Of a stretch of DNA of 64,000 nt, positions 41,469-51,191 are shown one piece after another. Source of the stretch: Actinomycetes bacterium. Its GTDB lineage: Bacteria; Actinomycetota; JAICYB01. The position numbers and the translations under genes are program-made. The stretch's first letter is position 1. Each line of letters begins with the position of its first letter. Location: positions 1-64,000 of the forward strand of contig JAICYB010000008.1 in assembly GCA_025934435.1 (NCBI GenBank). The letters run 5' to 3'. Under the pieces are notes generated by a model, which worked only from the letters and a program-made list of their open reading frames with translations, made no database searches and had not been told where the DNA came from.

Positions 41469-43501
41469 AGCCGCCCATCGCAGCGACGGAGGACTACAGC
41501 TCGACGTTCCACGGCGACACGCGTCCGGACGAGTACTTCTGGCTCCGGAGCAAGGACGAAACGCGCGTGCGCGAATACCTCGAAGCGGAGAACGCGTACA
41601 CCGACTCTCTGACGTCGAAGGAGCTCGAGCAGGAGTTGTACGACGAGATCCTGAGCCACATCAAGGAGACGGACACGTCCGCGCCGTGGCGCTGGGGGCC
41701 GTATGAGTACTACACGCGGACGGAGCAAGGGAAGCAGTACGGCATCCACTGCCGGAGCCGCGACGGCGTCGAGGAGATCCTTCTCGACGGGAACGAGCGG
41801 GGCGAAGGACAGAGCTTCTACTCGCTCGGGATGTTCGATTTGCGCGACGACCATGCGCTGCTCGCCTTCTCCGAGGACACGACGGGCGGTGAGTCCTACA
41901 CCGTGCGCTTCAAAGACCTCGCGACGGGTGAGCTGCTCCCCGATGAGCTCACCGGCACGTACTACTCCTCGGCGTGGACGAATGACGGGACCAGCCTCTA
42001 CTACACGACCCACGACGAACAGATGCGTCCGTACCGGCTGTGGTTCCACCGTCTCGGAACGCCGCAGTCGGAAGACGTGCTCGTGCACGAGGAGTCGGAC
42101 GAGCGGTTCGGGTTGGGAGTTTCGAAGACGCAGTCGAGGCGCTTCATCACGTTCACGATGGAAAGCGCTGTGACCTCGGAGGAGTGGTTCGCGCCGGCGG
42201 ACGAACCGACACGCGAATTCCAAGTGATCGAGCCGCGCCGCCAGGACGTCGAGTACTACGCGGCGAACCATGAGGACCGTTTCCTGGTCTGGACGAATGA
42301 CACGGGCCGGAACTTCCGGTTGGTCGAGGCGCCGGTGAGTGATCCGTCCCGCGCGAACTGGCGAGAACTCGTCCCGCATCGTGAGGACGTCAAGCTCGAA
42401 GCCGTCCTTGCGTTCAAGGACTTCCTCGTGCGCTACGAGCGTGCGGACGCGCTCCCTCGCATGGTGGTCTCGTCCGTCACGACCGGCGAGGAGCACGTCA
42501 TGGAGATGCCCGACCCGGTCTACACGGCCTTCCCGAGCGTGAACGCGGAGTACGAGACCTCACGGTTCCGCTTCGGTTACACCTCCCTCACGACGCCGGT
42601 GTCGACGTACGACTACGACGTCGGCACGCGCCAACGCACGTTGATCAAGCAGCAGGAGGTTCCGGGCGGATTCGACGCCGCGACATACGAGAGCGACCGG
42701 ATCTGGGCCACCGCGCCGGACGGCACTCGTGTCCCGATCTCGCTCGTCTACCGGAAGGGGACGAAGCGCGACGGCACCGCGGCGTGCTGGCTCTACGGGT
42801 ACGGGTCGTACGGAGCAAGCCTTCCGGTGTCGTTCAGTCCTGCGCGTCTCGCCTTGCTCGACCGCGGACTGGTCTACGCGATCGCACACATACGCGGCGG
42901 CGGTGAGCTCGGCAAACGATGGCACGAAGAAGGAAGATTGCTGCACAAGCGCAATACGTTCACGGACTTCATCGCGTGCGCCGAGCACCTGATCTCCGAG
43001 AAGTACACGTCCCCGGACAGGATCGTCATCCACGGCGGCAGCGCGGGCGGGCTGCTCGTGGGCGCGGTGACGAACATGCGGCCCGACCTGTTCTTCGCCG
43101 TGATCGCCGACGTGCCGTTCGTCGATGCGCTGAACACGATCCTCGACCCTTCGCTCCCGCTCACCCAAGGCGAATGGGAGGAGTGGGGCAACCCCATCGA
43201 GAGCGAAGAGGTCTACAGCTACATGAAGAGCTACTCGCCCTACGACAACGTCGAGGCGAAGTCGTACCCGAACATCCTGGCGCTCGGTGGTCTGAACGAC
43301 CCCCGCGTCAGCTACTGGGAGCCGGCGAAGTGGGTCGCTCGGCTCCGTGCGAAGAAGACCGACGACAACGTGTTGCTGCTGCGAACGAATCTCGGCGCCG
43401 GACACATGGGTCCATCCGGACGGTACGAGGCGATACGCGAGATCGCGTTCGTCTACGCCTTCGCTTTGGACCTGCTCGAGAAGCGTCGCGTCCAGTCGTA
43501 G
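41465..43501 (+). CDS. ptrB: Prolyl oligopeptidase family protease (oligopeptidase B)
   Basis: A 678-aa S9A peptidase. An N-terminal seven-bladed propeller (about 70-400) precedes an alpha/beta-hydrolase with the nucleophile in HGGSAGGLLVGAV, the Asp in LGGLNDPRVSYWEP, and the His in GAGHMGPSGRY. The acidic residues and the MRPDLFFAVIADVPFVDALNT region fit oligopeptidase B, which cleaves short peptides after Lys/Arg. There is no signal peptide. It is inserted between lysA and hom and coupled to lysA by ATGA. Confidence 0.93.
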   Translation: MKPPIAATEDYSSTFHGDTRPDEYFWLRSKDETRVREYLEAENAYTDSLTSKELEQELYDEILSHIKETDTSAPWRWGPYEYYTRTEQGKQYGIHCRSRDGVEEILLDGNERGEGQSFYSLGMFDLRDDHALLAFSEDTTGGESYTVRFKDLATGELLPDELTGTYYSSAWTNDGTSLYYTTHDEQMRPYRLWFHRLGTPQSEDVLVHEESDERFGLGVSKTQSRRFITFTMESAVTSEEWFAPADEPTREFQVIEPRRQDVEYYAANHEDRFLVWTNDTGRNFRLVEAPVSDPSRANWRELVPHREDVKLEAVLAFKDFLVRYERADALPRMVVSSVTTGEEHVMEMPDPVYTAFPSVNAEYETSRFRFGYTSLTTPVSTYDYDVGTRQRTLIKQQEVPGGFDAATYESDRIWATAPDGTRVPISLVYRKGTKRDGTAACWLYGYGSYGASLPVSFSPARLALLDRGLVYAIAHIRGGGELGKRWHEEGRLLHKRNTFTDFIACAEHLISEKYTSPDRIVIHGGSAGGLLVGAVTNMRPDLFFAVIADVPFVDALNTILDPSLPLTQGEWEEWGNPIESEEVYSYMKSYSPYDNVEAKSYPNILALGGLNDPRVSYWEPAKWVARLRAKKTDDNVLLLRTNLGAGHMGPSGRYEAIREIAFVYAFALDLLEKRRVQS

Positions 43502-44094
43502 ACGTCGAGGTCGCTGTCGCTCCAGCGGCGGCGGAGGAAGTTGTGGAAGCGCGGTGCTTCGTCCGGACGCAGCAGCGGGTCGGGACGTCGCGTGATCGTG
43601 ACCACGGCCGCATCCGTCGACGGCACCGGGCGGAAACTCGACGCGCCGATCTTCCGGGTGATCGTCAGCTCGAACCACGGTGCCCACGACATCGTCAGCA
43701 GCGTGCTCGGACGCTGCGAGCATCGCTTCACCGCGAAGCCCCACGCGACGATGACGTCGGCCCGCAAGAGGCCGACGTGTGGGTCGTCCAGCAGGTGCTG
43801 GAGGATCGGCGTCGTGTAGGCGAACGGCAGATTCGCGACGACGCGGAAGCGCCGCTGCGGCCAGCGGTAGTCGAGCACGTCGATCGGCGGTACGCCGAGC
43901 TTCCGCGCGAGCTTCGGGTCACGTTCGACCGCGATGACATTTCGGGTCCGCTGCCTGAGGGCGCGCGTGATCACGCCGTTGCCGGCGCCGATCTCGACGA
44001 CGAGGTCCCCGCTACAGATGCCTGCGTTGCGAACGAGATCAGCCGCGAGGCGCGGCTGCAGGAAGTGCTGCGAGCGAGCGCGCTGCTCGCCCAC
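43453..44094 (-). CDS. Short Erm/KsgA-type rRNA adenine methyltransferase
   Basis: A 213-aa SAM-dependent methyltransferase. It begins with RARSQHFLQ, has SAM motif I EIGAGNG (34-40), the acidic motif II (AVERDP), and the catalytic NLPFAYTTPIL near 88-98. SQHFL and NLPF are closer to Erm-type 23S rRNA A2058 methyltransferases than to KsgA. At 213 aa it lacks much of the usual C-terminal domain (Erm about 250-260), recalling the short mycobacterial Erm(37). It lies on the minus strand inside an otherwise plus-strand operon and overlaps the peptidase by 49 bases. Resistance function is unproven. Confidence 0.82.
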   Translation of the reverse strand: MGEQRARSQHFLQPRLAADLVRNAGICSGDLVVEIGAGNGVITRALRQRTRNVIAVERDPKLARKLGVPPIDVLDYRWPQRRFRVVANLPFAYTTPILQHLLDDPHVGLLRADVIVAWGFAVKRCSQRPSTLLTMSWAPWFELTITRKIGASSFRPVPSTDAAVVTITRRPDPLLRPDEAPRFHNFLRRRWSDSDLDVYDWTRRFSSRSKAKA

Positions 44095-44217
44095 GGAGCA
44101 TCACCATGGTCATAGGGCTCGATACTAATCGCGTCCGCGCAGCCTGCGGCGATCGACGGGTCGCCGTTCATGACGCGAGCGCGGCGGCCATCCCTGGCGC
44201 CCCTTTAGAGTGAGTAC

Positions 44218-45510
44218 ATGGCCAAGGATTCCATAGGTGTGGGTCTGCTCGGGTGCGGCATCGTCGGCTCCGGTGCCGCGCGGCACCTGCTCGCGGAAGC
44301 CGAAGCGGTGGCCCGTGCCGTCGGCGTGCCCGTCGAGATCCGGCGCGTTGCCGTGCGAAACCTCGCGAAGAAGCGAGACGTCGACCTCGATCCGTCCCTG
44401 TTCACCCACAGCGTGGACGACATCGTCGAGGCGGACGACATCGACGTCGTCGTCGAGGTCATCGGCGGCATCGAGCCCGCGCGTACCTGCATCCTGAAGG
44501 CTCTCGAGCTCGGCAAGCCGGTCGTCAGCGCGAACAAGGAGCTCCTCTCGACGCTCGGCCAGGAGCTGTTCATCAAGGCCGACGAGAAGGGGACGGACCT
44601 GTTGTTCGAAGCCGCGGTATGCGGCGGGATCCCGTTGATCCGTCCGCTGAAGGAATCCCTCGCCGGCGAAGGTATCAAGCAGATCATCGGCATCGTCAAC
44701 GGGACGACGAACTTCATCTTGACGCGCATGTCCGAGAGCGGGATGTCGTTCTCCGAAGCGCTCGCCGAAGCGGAAGCGCTCGGCTACGCCGAGGAAGACC
44801 CGACGGCGGACATCGAGGGCTTCGACGCCGCGGCGAAAGCCGCGATCCTCGCGTCGATCGCGTTCCGCTCCCGTGTCGTCGCCGGGCAGGTCTACCGCGA
44901 AGGCATCTCGCAGGTGACGCACCGCGACATCGAATTCGCGCAGCGTCTGGGCTACACCGTGAAGCTCGTCGCGATCGCGGAAGAGATCGATGGTGAGATC
45001 GCTGTGCGCGTGCATCCCGCGATGCTTCCGAACGCGCATCCGTTGTCGTCGGTGCGTGATTCGTTCAATGCGGTGTTCGTCGAAGGTGCGTCCGTCGGGA
45101 ATCTGATGTTCTACGGCAGGGGGGCGGGAAGCGACCCGACGGGCTCGGCCGTCGTCGGCGACATCGTCGCCGCGTCCCGCAATCTCATCACCGGCGGTCG
45201 CCATCTCGGCTGTACGTGTTACTTCGACAAGCGCGTGCTCCCGATCGACGAGATGGAGTCGCAGTACTACATGCTGCTGTCCGTTGCCGATAAGCCCGGG
45301 GTACTCGCCGAGGTCGCGTCCACGTTCGGCTCCCACGAGATCTCCATCCGCTCCGTATGGCAGGAAGGTTTCGGGGACGAAGCCCAGCTCGTGATCGTCA
45401 CGCACCGCGGCAAGGAAGCGAATCTGCAGGCGACCGTCGACGATCTCGGCGTGCTCGACTCGGTCACGAAGGTCGTCTCCGTTCTTCGCGTCGAAGGCGA
45501 AGAAGAGTAA
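44218..45510 (+). CDS. hom: Homoserine dehydrogenase with ACT domain
   Basis: A 430-aa enzyme. The NAD(P) site is [12 protein letters not shown] at the start. The catalytic domain has [34 protein letters not shown] and [13 protein letters not shown]. The C-terminal ACT domain (about 350-428) holds [22 protein letters not shown] and probably mediates threonine feedback. It reduces aspartate semialdehyde to homoserine. ATG 44218 has TAGAGT exactly 6 bases upstream and no ribosome site. It heads hom-thrC-thrB. Confidence 0.97.
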   Translation: MAKDSIGVGLLGCGIVGSGAARHLLAEAEAVARAVGVPVEIRRVAVRNLAKKRDVDLDPSLFTHSVDDIVEADDIDVVVEVIGGIEPARTCILKALELGKPVVSANKELLSTLGQELFIKADEKGTDLLFEAAVCGGIPLIRPLKESLAGEGIKQIIGIVNGTTNFILTRMSESGMSFSEALAEAEALGYAEEDPTADIEGFDAAAKAAILASIAFRSRVVAGQVYREGISQVTHRDIEFAQRLGYTVKLVAIAEEIDGEIAVRVHPAMLPNAHPLSSVRDSFNAVFVEGASVGNLMFYGRGAGSDPTGSAVVGDIVAASRNLITGGRHLGCTCYFDKRVLPIDEMESQYYMLLSVADKPGVLAEVASTFGSHEISIRSVWQEGFGDEAQLVIVTHRGKEANLQATVDDLGVLDSVTKVVSVLRVEGEEE

Positions 45511-45514
45511 GCCT

Positions 45515-46552
45515 GTGCCCCTCTGGCGAGGAGTGATCGAGGAATACCGTGACCGCTTGCCGGTGACGGACGCCACGCCGATCGTGACGTTGCAAGAAGG
45601 CGGGACGCCTCTCATCCACGCCGACGCATTGTCCGGTCGGCTCGGCCTCGACGTCTGGCTGAAGTACGAAGGCGCGAACCCGACCGGCTCGTTCAAGGAC
45701 CGCGGTATGTGCGTCGCGATCGCGAAGGCGATGGAGGAAGGCGCGACCGCCGTCTGTTGCGCGTCGACAGGGAACACCTCGGCCTCCGCGGCGGCGTACG
45801 CCGCGCGGGCGGGGCTCCGGTGCATCGTCCTTGTTCCCGCAGGGGGCATCACGATGGGCAAGCTCGCGCAAGCGCTCGTGCACGGCGCCGAAGTGCTCGA
45901 GCTCGAAACGAACTTCGACGGTTCTCTGACCGTCGCGCGCGAGTTGAACGGCGGGTACCCCGTGGCGCTCGTGAACTCCGTGAATCCGTACCGCATCGAG
46001 GGACAGAAGACGTGCGCCTTCGAGATCGTCGAGTCACTCGGACGCGCTCCCGACTACCACGTCATGCCCGTCGGCAACGCCGGGAACATCACCGCGCAGT
46101 GGAAGGGCTATACGGAATCCGGGCCGGATCGTCCGGTCATGTACGGAGTGCAAGCTGAAGGTGCGTCGCCGCTCGTTCGCGGTGAGCCTGTCGCCGATCC
46201 GTCCACACTGGCGTCGGCGATCCGCATCGGCAACCCCGCGTCGTGGGAAGGCGCCGTGAAAGCGACGTCGGAGTCCGGCGGCGCATTCCTCGCCGTGTCG
46301 GACGCCGACATCCTGGAGGCGTACCACGTACTTGCGGAAGAAGAGGGGTTGTTCTGCGAGCCGGCGTCGGCGGCATCGCTCGCGGGACTCTTCAAGCTCG
46401 TCGAAGCCGAGGAGCTCGAAGGCGGTAAGACCGTCGTGCTGATCCTCACCGGGCACGGATTGAAGGACCCCGACCGCGCGCTGGCCGAAGCGCCGTCGAC
46501 GAAGCGCGTTCCCGCGGACACCGAAACCGTCGCACACTTGCTCGGCTGGTAG
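45515..46552 (+). CDS. thrC: Threonine synthase
   Basis: A 345-aa fold-II PLP enzyme with the PLP Lys in [31 protein letters not shown], and [14 protein letters not shown]. It converts O-phosphohomoserine to threonine. It is the short actinobacterial type. GTG 45515 is 4 bases after hom, and its stop is directly followed by the thrB ATG, so the three genes form one operon. Confidence 0.97.
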   Translation: MPLWRGVIEEYRDRLPVTDATPIVTLQEGGTPLIHADALSGRLGLDVWLKYEGANPTGSFKDRGMCVAIAKAMEEGATAVCCASTGNTSASAAAYAARAGLRCIVLVPAGGITMGKLAQALVHGAEVLELETNFDGSLTVARELNGGYPVALVNSVNPYRIEGQKTCAFEIVESLGRAPDYHVMPVGNAGNITAQWKGYTESGPDRPVMYGVQAEGASPLVRGEPVADPSTLASAIRIGNPASWEGAVKATSESGGAFLAVSDADILEAYHVLAEEEGLFCEPASAASLAGLFKLVEAEELEGGKTVVLILTGHGLKDPDRALAEAPSTKRVPADTETVAHLLGW

Positions 46553-47422
46553 ATGCTGATCAAGGTTCCGGCCTCGACGTCGAACCTCGGTCCGGGGTTC
46601 GACTGCGTCGGGGGCGCGCTCGGGATCGGCCTGGAGCTTCGGTACGCCGAAGGTGAGCCATCGTGGACGTACCGTCACGGCGGTCTGGGTCCCGCACACG
46701 ACGCGCCGGACGCATCCCTCGTCCTGTCCGCAGCTGCGCGCGTGTTCGGCGAAACGCCGTCGGTCGCGCTCGAGATGTCGAGCGACATCCCCATGGGGTG
46801 CGGCCTCGGTTCGTCGGCTTCGGCGATCGCGGCGGGTTTGCTGCTCGGTTGCGCGCTGGCGGACAAGGTTCCCGATCCGTTCGAGTTGCTGCGTCTCGGG
46901 ACGCCGCTTGAAGGTCACGCGGACAATCTCGCGCCGGCGCTCTTCGGCGGCGTGACGCTCGTCCTTCCCGAGTTCGACGGCGTCGACGTGCTGCGCTTCG
47001 AACCGGATCCGTCCATCGTGCCCGTGATCTTGTTGCCGAGGGTGTCGCTTTCGACCTCCGATGCGCGACGCGCGTTGCCGGATCACGTCGACCGTCTCGA
47101 TGCGGTGAAGAACATCGCGCGGTCGTCCGGACTCGTCGCGCTCCTCAGCGGGACCACACCACCGACGACGGAGCTCTTGCACGAGTGCACGGCGGATCTG
47201 CTGCATCAGCCGTACCGTGCGCCGCTGATGCCGGAGACGGCTGCGGCGATCGAGGAGCTGCGCGACGCGGGTGTTCCCGCCGCCGTCTCGGGGGCCGGTC
47301 CGTCGATCGTCTGTCTCTTCGTTCGCGGCGAGGACGACGCACCGCGGCGGCTGCTCGCGGATCTCGCCGGGTGGTCCGTCCTCGACGTCGGCTGGGACCT
47401 CGAAGGCGCGCGGATCGTCTAG
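46553..47422 (+). CDS. thrB: Homoserine kinase
   Basis: A 289-aa GHMP kinase: PASTSNLGPGFDCVGGAL at the start, ATP-binding PMGCGLGSSASAIAAGL near 82-98, GHADNLAPALFGGV, and the late AVSGAGPSIVCL. It phosphorylates homoserine for threonine synthase. No gap separates it from thrC. In many actinobacteria rho follows; here the next gene is a transketolase subunit after a 164-base gap. Confidence 0.96.
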   Translation: MLIKVPASTSNLGPGFDCVGGALGIGLELRYAEGEPSWTYRHGGLGPAHDAPDASLVLSAAARVFGETPSVALEMSSDIPMGCGLGSSASAIAAGLLLGCALADKVPDPFELLRLGTPLEGHADNLAPALFGGVTLVLPEFDGVDVLRFEPDPSIVPVILLPRVSLSTSDARRALPDHVDRLDAVKNIARSSGLVALLSGTTPPTTELLHECTADLLHQPYRAPLMPETAAAIEELRDAGVPAAVSGAGPSIVCLFVRGEDDAPRRLLADLAGWSVLDVGWDLEGARIV

Positions 47423-47586
47423 CTCGGCTCCAGCAGGTTGCCACGACCCAGCCCGCGCTTACCTCCGTCCTTCCGTTCCGGCGCGCCTCCACCAGTCGAA
47501 GACGGGGGGCTCCGGCCGCGAGCCAACCCGGGTCACCCCGAGCGGGTAGGTTGGCGACGTCCGCGACCGGGAAGGAACCCAGATAG

Positions 47587-48435
47587 ATGCCAGCAACCCT
47601 CACCCAGACGAACGACGTCGAAGAGCTGGCCGACATCGCCCGGCGGATCCGCGTCCTCAGCTTGCTGATGACGTCGCGCGTGAAGCCCGAGCCGGCCGGA
47701 CACCCGTCCACGGCGATGTCCTCGGCCGACATCATCGCCGCACTTCATTTCTCGCGGCTGCGCTGGGATCCGGCCAACGCCGGTTGGGAAGACCGTGACA
47801 GGTTCGTCCTGTCGAAGGGGCACGGGGTTCCCGTCCTCTATGCGGCGTACGCGATAGCGGGCGCGATCCCTGAAGACGAGATCTACACGCTGCGTGAAAC
47901 GGGAAGCAGGCTCCAAGGGCATCCCGACCCCACGCGGCTCCCGTTCGTCGAGGCGGCGACGGGTTCGCTCGGGCAGGGCATCTCGATCGCGATCGGCCTC
48001 GCCCTCGGCGCGAAGGCGGACGGAGCGAACTGGCGCACCTACTGCATGCTCGGAGATGGCGAGACCGAAGAGGGTCAGGTCTGGGAAGCGGCGATGTTCG
48101 CACCGAAGTACGACACCGACAACCTGTGCGCGATCGTCGACAACAACCGCATCCAGCAGACGGGATCCGTCGAACACATCCTGCCGACGCTCAACCCGAT
48201 CATCCCGAAGTGGGAAGCATTCGGCTGGCACATGATCGAGGTCGACGGACACGACATCCAAGCGGTGCTCGACGCCCTGGACGAAGCAGCGGCGACGAAG
48301 GGTAAGCCGACGGTGATCGTCGCGCACACGATCAAAGGCAAGGGCGTTCCCGAGATGGAGAACTCCGAACACTGGCACGGGAAAGCGCCTTCACCCGAGC
48401 AGGCCGACGAATGGATCAAGGAGTACCTGTCATGA
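47587..48435 (+). CDS. Transketolase, N-terminal subunit
   Basis: A 282-aa protein equal to the ThDP-binding first half of transketolase. Seen are GHPSTAMSSADIIAALHF, RFVLSKGHGVPVLYAAY, GSLGQGISIAIGLALGAK, and the ThDP motif GDGETEEGQVWEAAMFA ending in IVDNN. The ATG follows GGAAGGA. With the next gene it forms a two-subunit transketolase (or transketolase-like) enzyme of the pentose phosphate pathway. The overlap with the partner is ATGA. Confidence 0.95.
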   Translation: MPATLTQTNDVEELADIARRIRVLSLLMTSRVKPEPAGHPSTAMSSADIIAALHFSRLRWDPANAGWEDRDRFVLSKGHGVPVLYAAYAIAGAIPEDEIYTLRETGSRLQGHPDPTRLPFVEAATGSLGQGISIAIGLALGAKADGANWRTYCMLGDGETEEGQVWEAAMFAPKYDTDNLCAIVDNNRIQQTGSVEHILPTLNPIIPKWEAFGWHMIEVDGHDIQAVLDALDEAAATKGKPTVIVAHTIKGKGVPEMENSEHWHGKAPSPEQADEWIKEYLS

Positions 48436-49397
48436 GTGGCGACATCGCAACGAGAACGGCCTTCGGCGAAGCGCTCGTCCGACTCGGGGAGACGAACCAA
48501 CGGATCGTCGCGCTTGACGGCGACGTCGCGGGAAGCGTCATGACGGCCGACTTCGGCAAGGCGCATCCCGACCGTTACTTCCAGTGCGGCATCGCCGAGG
48601 CGAACATGATCGGCGTCGCGTCCGGTCTCGCGATGTCCGGACACATCCCCTTCGTCGCGTCCTTCGCGTGTTTCATCACCGGGCGTTTCGATCAGATCCG
48701 GATGTCGGTGGGCTACAACCGTTCGAACGTCCGCGTCGTCGGGACGCACGTGGGCGTCGGCATCGGCTCGGACGGTCATTCGCAGATGGGGCTCGAGGAC
48801 ATCGCCCTCATGCGGACGATCCCGAACATGGCGGTGATCCAGCCGGCCACGGGCATCGAAACACAAGGCGCCGTCGACTACCTGGTCGACCACGTCGGAC
48901 CCGCGTATCTCCGCCTCACTCGCCAGAAGCTCCCGGAATTGTTCGGGGACGACTATCACTTCGAGTTCGGGAAGGGCCGCGTCCTGCGTGAAGGAACGGA
49001 GATCGCGCTCGTTGCCACCGGCGCGACCGTCACCGAAGCACTGCAAGCGGCGGATCTGCTCGAAGGACAAGGCGTTTCCACGGCCGTCGTGAACATCCAC
49101 ACGATCCATCCGATCGACGGCGATCTTCTCGCCGACATCGCCGGACGAACCCGTCGCATCGTCACCATCGAGGATCACTCGGTGAACGGGGGCCTCGGCG
49201 GCGCGGTGTGCGAGGCGCTCGCGGAACGTCACCCGGCCCCCGTGCTGCGTCTCGGCATCCATGGGTTCGGTGAGTCCGGTGATCCGGCGGAGCTCTACGA
49301 ACGCTTCGGGATCTCGGCGCGCCAGATCGCGATCCAAGCTGCGTCCTTCCTCGAGTCGGCCGCTGAAGTCGCACTGATCGCCGAAGGTTCCGTTTAA
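48432..49397 (+). CDS. Transketolase, C-terminal subunit
   Basis: A 321-aa partner carrying the pyrimidine-binding domain (RTAFGEALVRLGE, YFQCGIAEANMIGVASGLA with the catalytic Glu, FASFACFITGRFDQI-like stretch) and the C-terminal transketolase domain (ALVATGATVTEALQAADLL, TIEDHSVNGGLGGAV). It completes the enzyme with the preceding gene, to which it is coupled by ATGA. A separate subunit pair is common outside the classical tkt found with tal/zwf. Confidence 0.94.
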   Translation: MSGDIATRTAFGEALVRLGETNQRIVALDGDVAGSVMTADFGKAHPDRYFQCGIAEANMIGVASGLAMSGHIPFVASFACFITGRFDQIRMSVGYNRSNVRVVGTHVGVGIGSDGHSQMGLEDIALMRTIPNMAVIQPATGIETQGAVDYLVDHVGPAYLRLTRQKLPELFGDDYHFEFGKGRVLREGTEIALVATGATVTEALQAADLLEGQGVSTAVVNIHTIHPIDGDLLADIAGRTRRIVTIEDHSVNGGLGGAVCEALAERHPAPVLRLGIHGFGESGDPAELYERFGISARQIAIQAASFLESAAEVALIAEGSV

Positions 49398-49400
49398 CAT

Positions 49401-49417
49401 CTCGTCGGCAAGACGAG
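49401..49417. repeat. 6-bp hairpin after the transketolase operon
   Basis: CTCGTC-GGCAA-GACGAG forms a perfect hairpin 3 bases after the TAA of the transketolase gene. There is no U-run, so it is at best a weak terminator. TAACAT, which includes the stop codon (49395-49400), could be a -10 box for the following gene. Confidence 0.4.
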
Positions 49418-49427
49418 AGGGGGCGGG

Positions 49428-51110
49428 GTGGCACGGCGGCGGATGAGGGCATCCGGCATCGCGCGCGTCGTCGCGCTCGCCGTGATCCTCACGCTCGCCG
49501 GAGTGGGTGTCGTCGAAGGTCTGCTCGCGCCGCGCGTGCGTACCGACGCGCCGCGTCCGGTGCCCGTGACGGGCAACCCGATCGCGGCCGAGAACCGGAA
49601 ACCCGGCACGGAGTCGTGGAAGATCGCCGACAAGGACATCACCGGCGGGCAGCTCCAGGGGTACGCGTCGCGCACGAGCGTCCAGCCTCACGGGCACATC
49701 ACGCTCTACATCACGAGCAACTACCCGGCGTACAACGTCGACGTCTACCGGATGGGCTGGTACGACGGCGATGGAGCCCGCCTGATCTACTCACGCCACG
49801 GCCTCAGCGGCGTGAAGCAACCGGAACCTACGGTCGACCCGGTGACGCGGATGGTCGAGGACAACTGGACGCCGTCCCTCACGCTCACCGTCGGCAACGA
49901 CTGGACGACCGGTGCTTATCTCGCGAAAGTGAGCAACACGGAGGGACGGGGCTCCTACATCCCGTTCGTCGTCCGCGAAGGCCGCGAGCGTGCACCGATC
50001 GTGTTCCAGTCGTCGGTAACGACCTGGCAGGCCTACAACATCTACGGTGGCCACTCCCTGTATTACGGCGAATCGTTCAACGGCGGTCAGACCACCGCGC
50101 TGCGATCGAAGGTCGTGTCGTTCGATCGTCCGTACGGGTACGGCGTCGGCGCCGCGGACTTCCTCGGACTCGAACTGCCCCTGGTCGAATGGCTCGAACG
50201 CAACGGGTACGACGTCGGCTACGCGACGGATATCGACACGCACGAAGATCCTCTGCTCCTCGCCGGACGCAAGGCGTTTCTGTCGCTCGGTCACGACGAG
50301 TACTGGTCGACCGCGATGCGTGCGCACGTCGAAGAGGCGATCAATGCCGGGACGAACCTCGCCTTCTTCGGCGCGAACGCGATCTACCGTCACATCCGGT
50401 TCGAACACTCGCCGCTCGGACGTGACCGTCACGAGGTCAACTACCGTTCAACGAGCGATCCGATCTTCGACATGGACCGGTCGGAGACGACGGTGCAGTG
50501 GCGTGATTGGCCGCTCGACCAGCCCGAGGATTCGGTGCTCGGCGCGATGTACGAGTGCGTCCCCGCGCACGGCGACGCGCTCGTGTACGACCCGCTCCCT
50601 TGGCTCTTCAAAGGGACGAATCTCCAGATCGGCGACTCGATCAAGGGCATCGTCGGCGATGAGTACGACCGCGTCTTCCCGGACGAGACCCATCCGAAGC
50701 GATTGTGGGTCTTGTTCCGTACTCCGGTGAGATGCGGCGGCGCGACGTCGGTCCAAGACACGACGTTCTCGCGCTTCGCGTCGGGGGCCGGTGTCTTCGA
50801 CGCCGGTACGAGCCGTTTCATGTGCGTCTTCGCGGGGTGTGACGACCAAGCGCCGGCCGAACCGCGGATGCAGTTGCTCGTGAAGAACCTGCTCGACGCA
50901 TTTCTGGCAGGGAAGCCGCCGACGATCGAGCCCGATCCTCGTCCATTCACGACGGAGACTCGGCAGGTCATCGCGCCGACGGCCGAGCCGATCGAACAGG
51001 CACCCGTGATCGAACCGTTCCCGTCCGCGCAACCCGTCCCGGTGCCGGCGACGCCGGAACCGATGCCGACGCTCGCTCCGCAGCCGACCCCGCGGCATCT
51101 GGTCCTGTAA
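49428..51110 (+). CDS. Secreted N,N-dimethylformamidase beta-subunit-like protein
   Basis: A 560-aa protein starting at GTG 49428 (GGGGGCGGG upstream). A basic N-terminus and one hydrophobic helix (ARVVALAVILTLAGVGVV) form a signal anchor. The body has DMFase large-subunit features: ITSNYPAYNVDVYRMGWYDG, SSVTTWQAYNIYGGHSLYYG, NGYDVGYATDIDTHED and SLGHDEYWSTAMR. About 75 C-terminal residues are Pro/Thr/Glu-rich, wall-linker-like. The family often lies near cell-surface glycan genes, and amidohydrolase activity is unproven for such members. No small DMFase subunit is present. Confidence 0.82.
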   Translation: MARRRMRASGIARVVALAVILTLAGVGVVEGLLAPRVRTDAPRPVPVTGNPIAAENRKPGTESWKIADKDITGGQLQGYASRTSVQPHGHITLYITSNYPAYNVDVYRMGWYDGDGARLIYSRHGLSGVKQPEPTVDPVTRMVEDNWTPSLTLTVGNDWTTGAYLAKVSNTEGRGSYIPFVVREGRERAPIVFQSSVTTWQAYNIYGGHSLYYGESFNGGQTTALRSKVVSFDRPYGYGVGAADFLGLELPLVEWLERNGYDVGYATDIDTHEDPLLLAGRKAFLSLGHDEYWSTAMRAHVEEAINAGTNLAFFGANAIYRHIRFEHSPLGRDRHEVNYRSTSDPIFDMDRSETTVQWRDWPLDQPEDSVLGAMYECVPAHGDALVYDPLPWLFKGTNLQIGDSIKGIVGDEYDRVFPDETHPKRLWVLFRTPVRCGGATSVQDTTFSRFASGAGVFDAGTSRFMCVFAGCDDQAPAEPRMQLLVKNLLDAFLAGKPPTIEPDPRPFTTETRQVIAPTAEPIEQAPVIEPFPSAQPVPVPATPEPMPTLAPQPTPRHLVL

Positions 51111-51121
51111 CGCGAAAGTCG

Positions 51122-51150
51122 TTGCCCGGCCCCCGGGGCTGGGTTAGTCT
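51122..51150 (+). promoter_or_regulatory. Sigma-A-like promoter of ftsEX
   Basis: TTGCCC (51122-51127) and TAGTCT (51145-51150) are separated by exactly 17 bases, predicting a leader of about 35 bases before the ftsE ATG at 51192. Confidence 0.6.
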
Positions 51151-51191
51151 CGGCTCGGCCTCGCGGGCGACCGTTCCCGCGAAACGCATCC

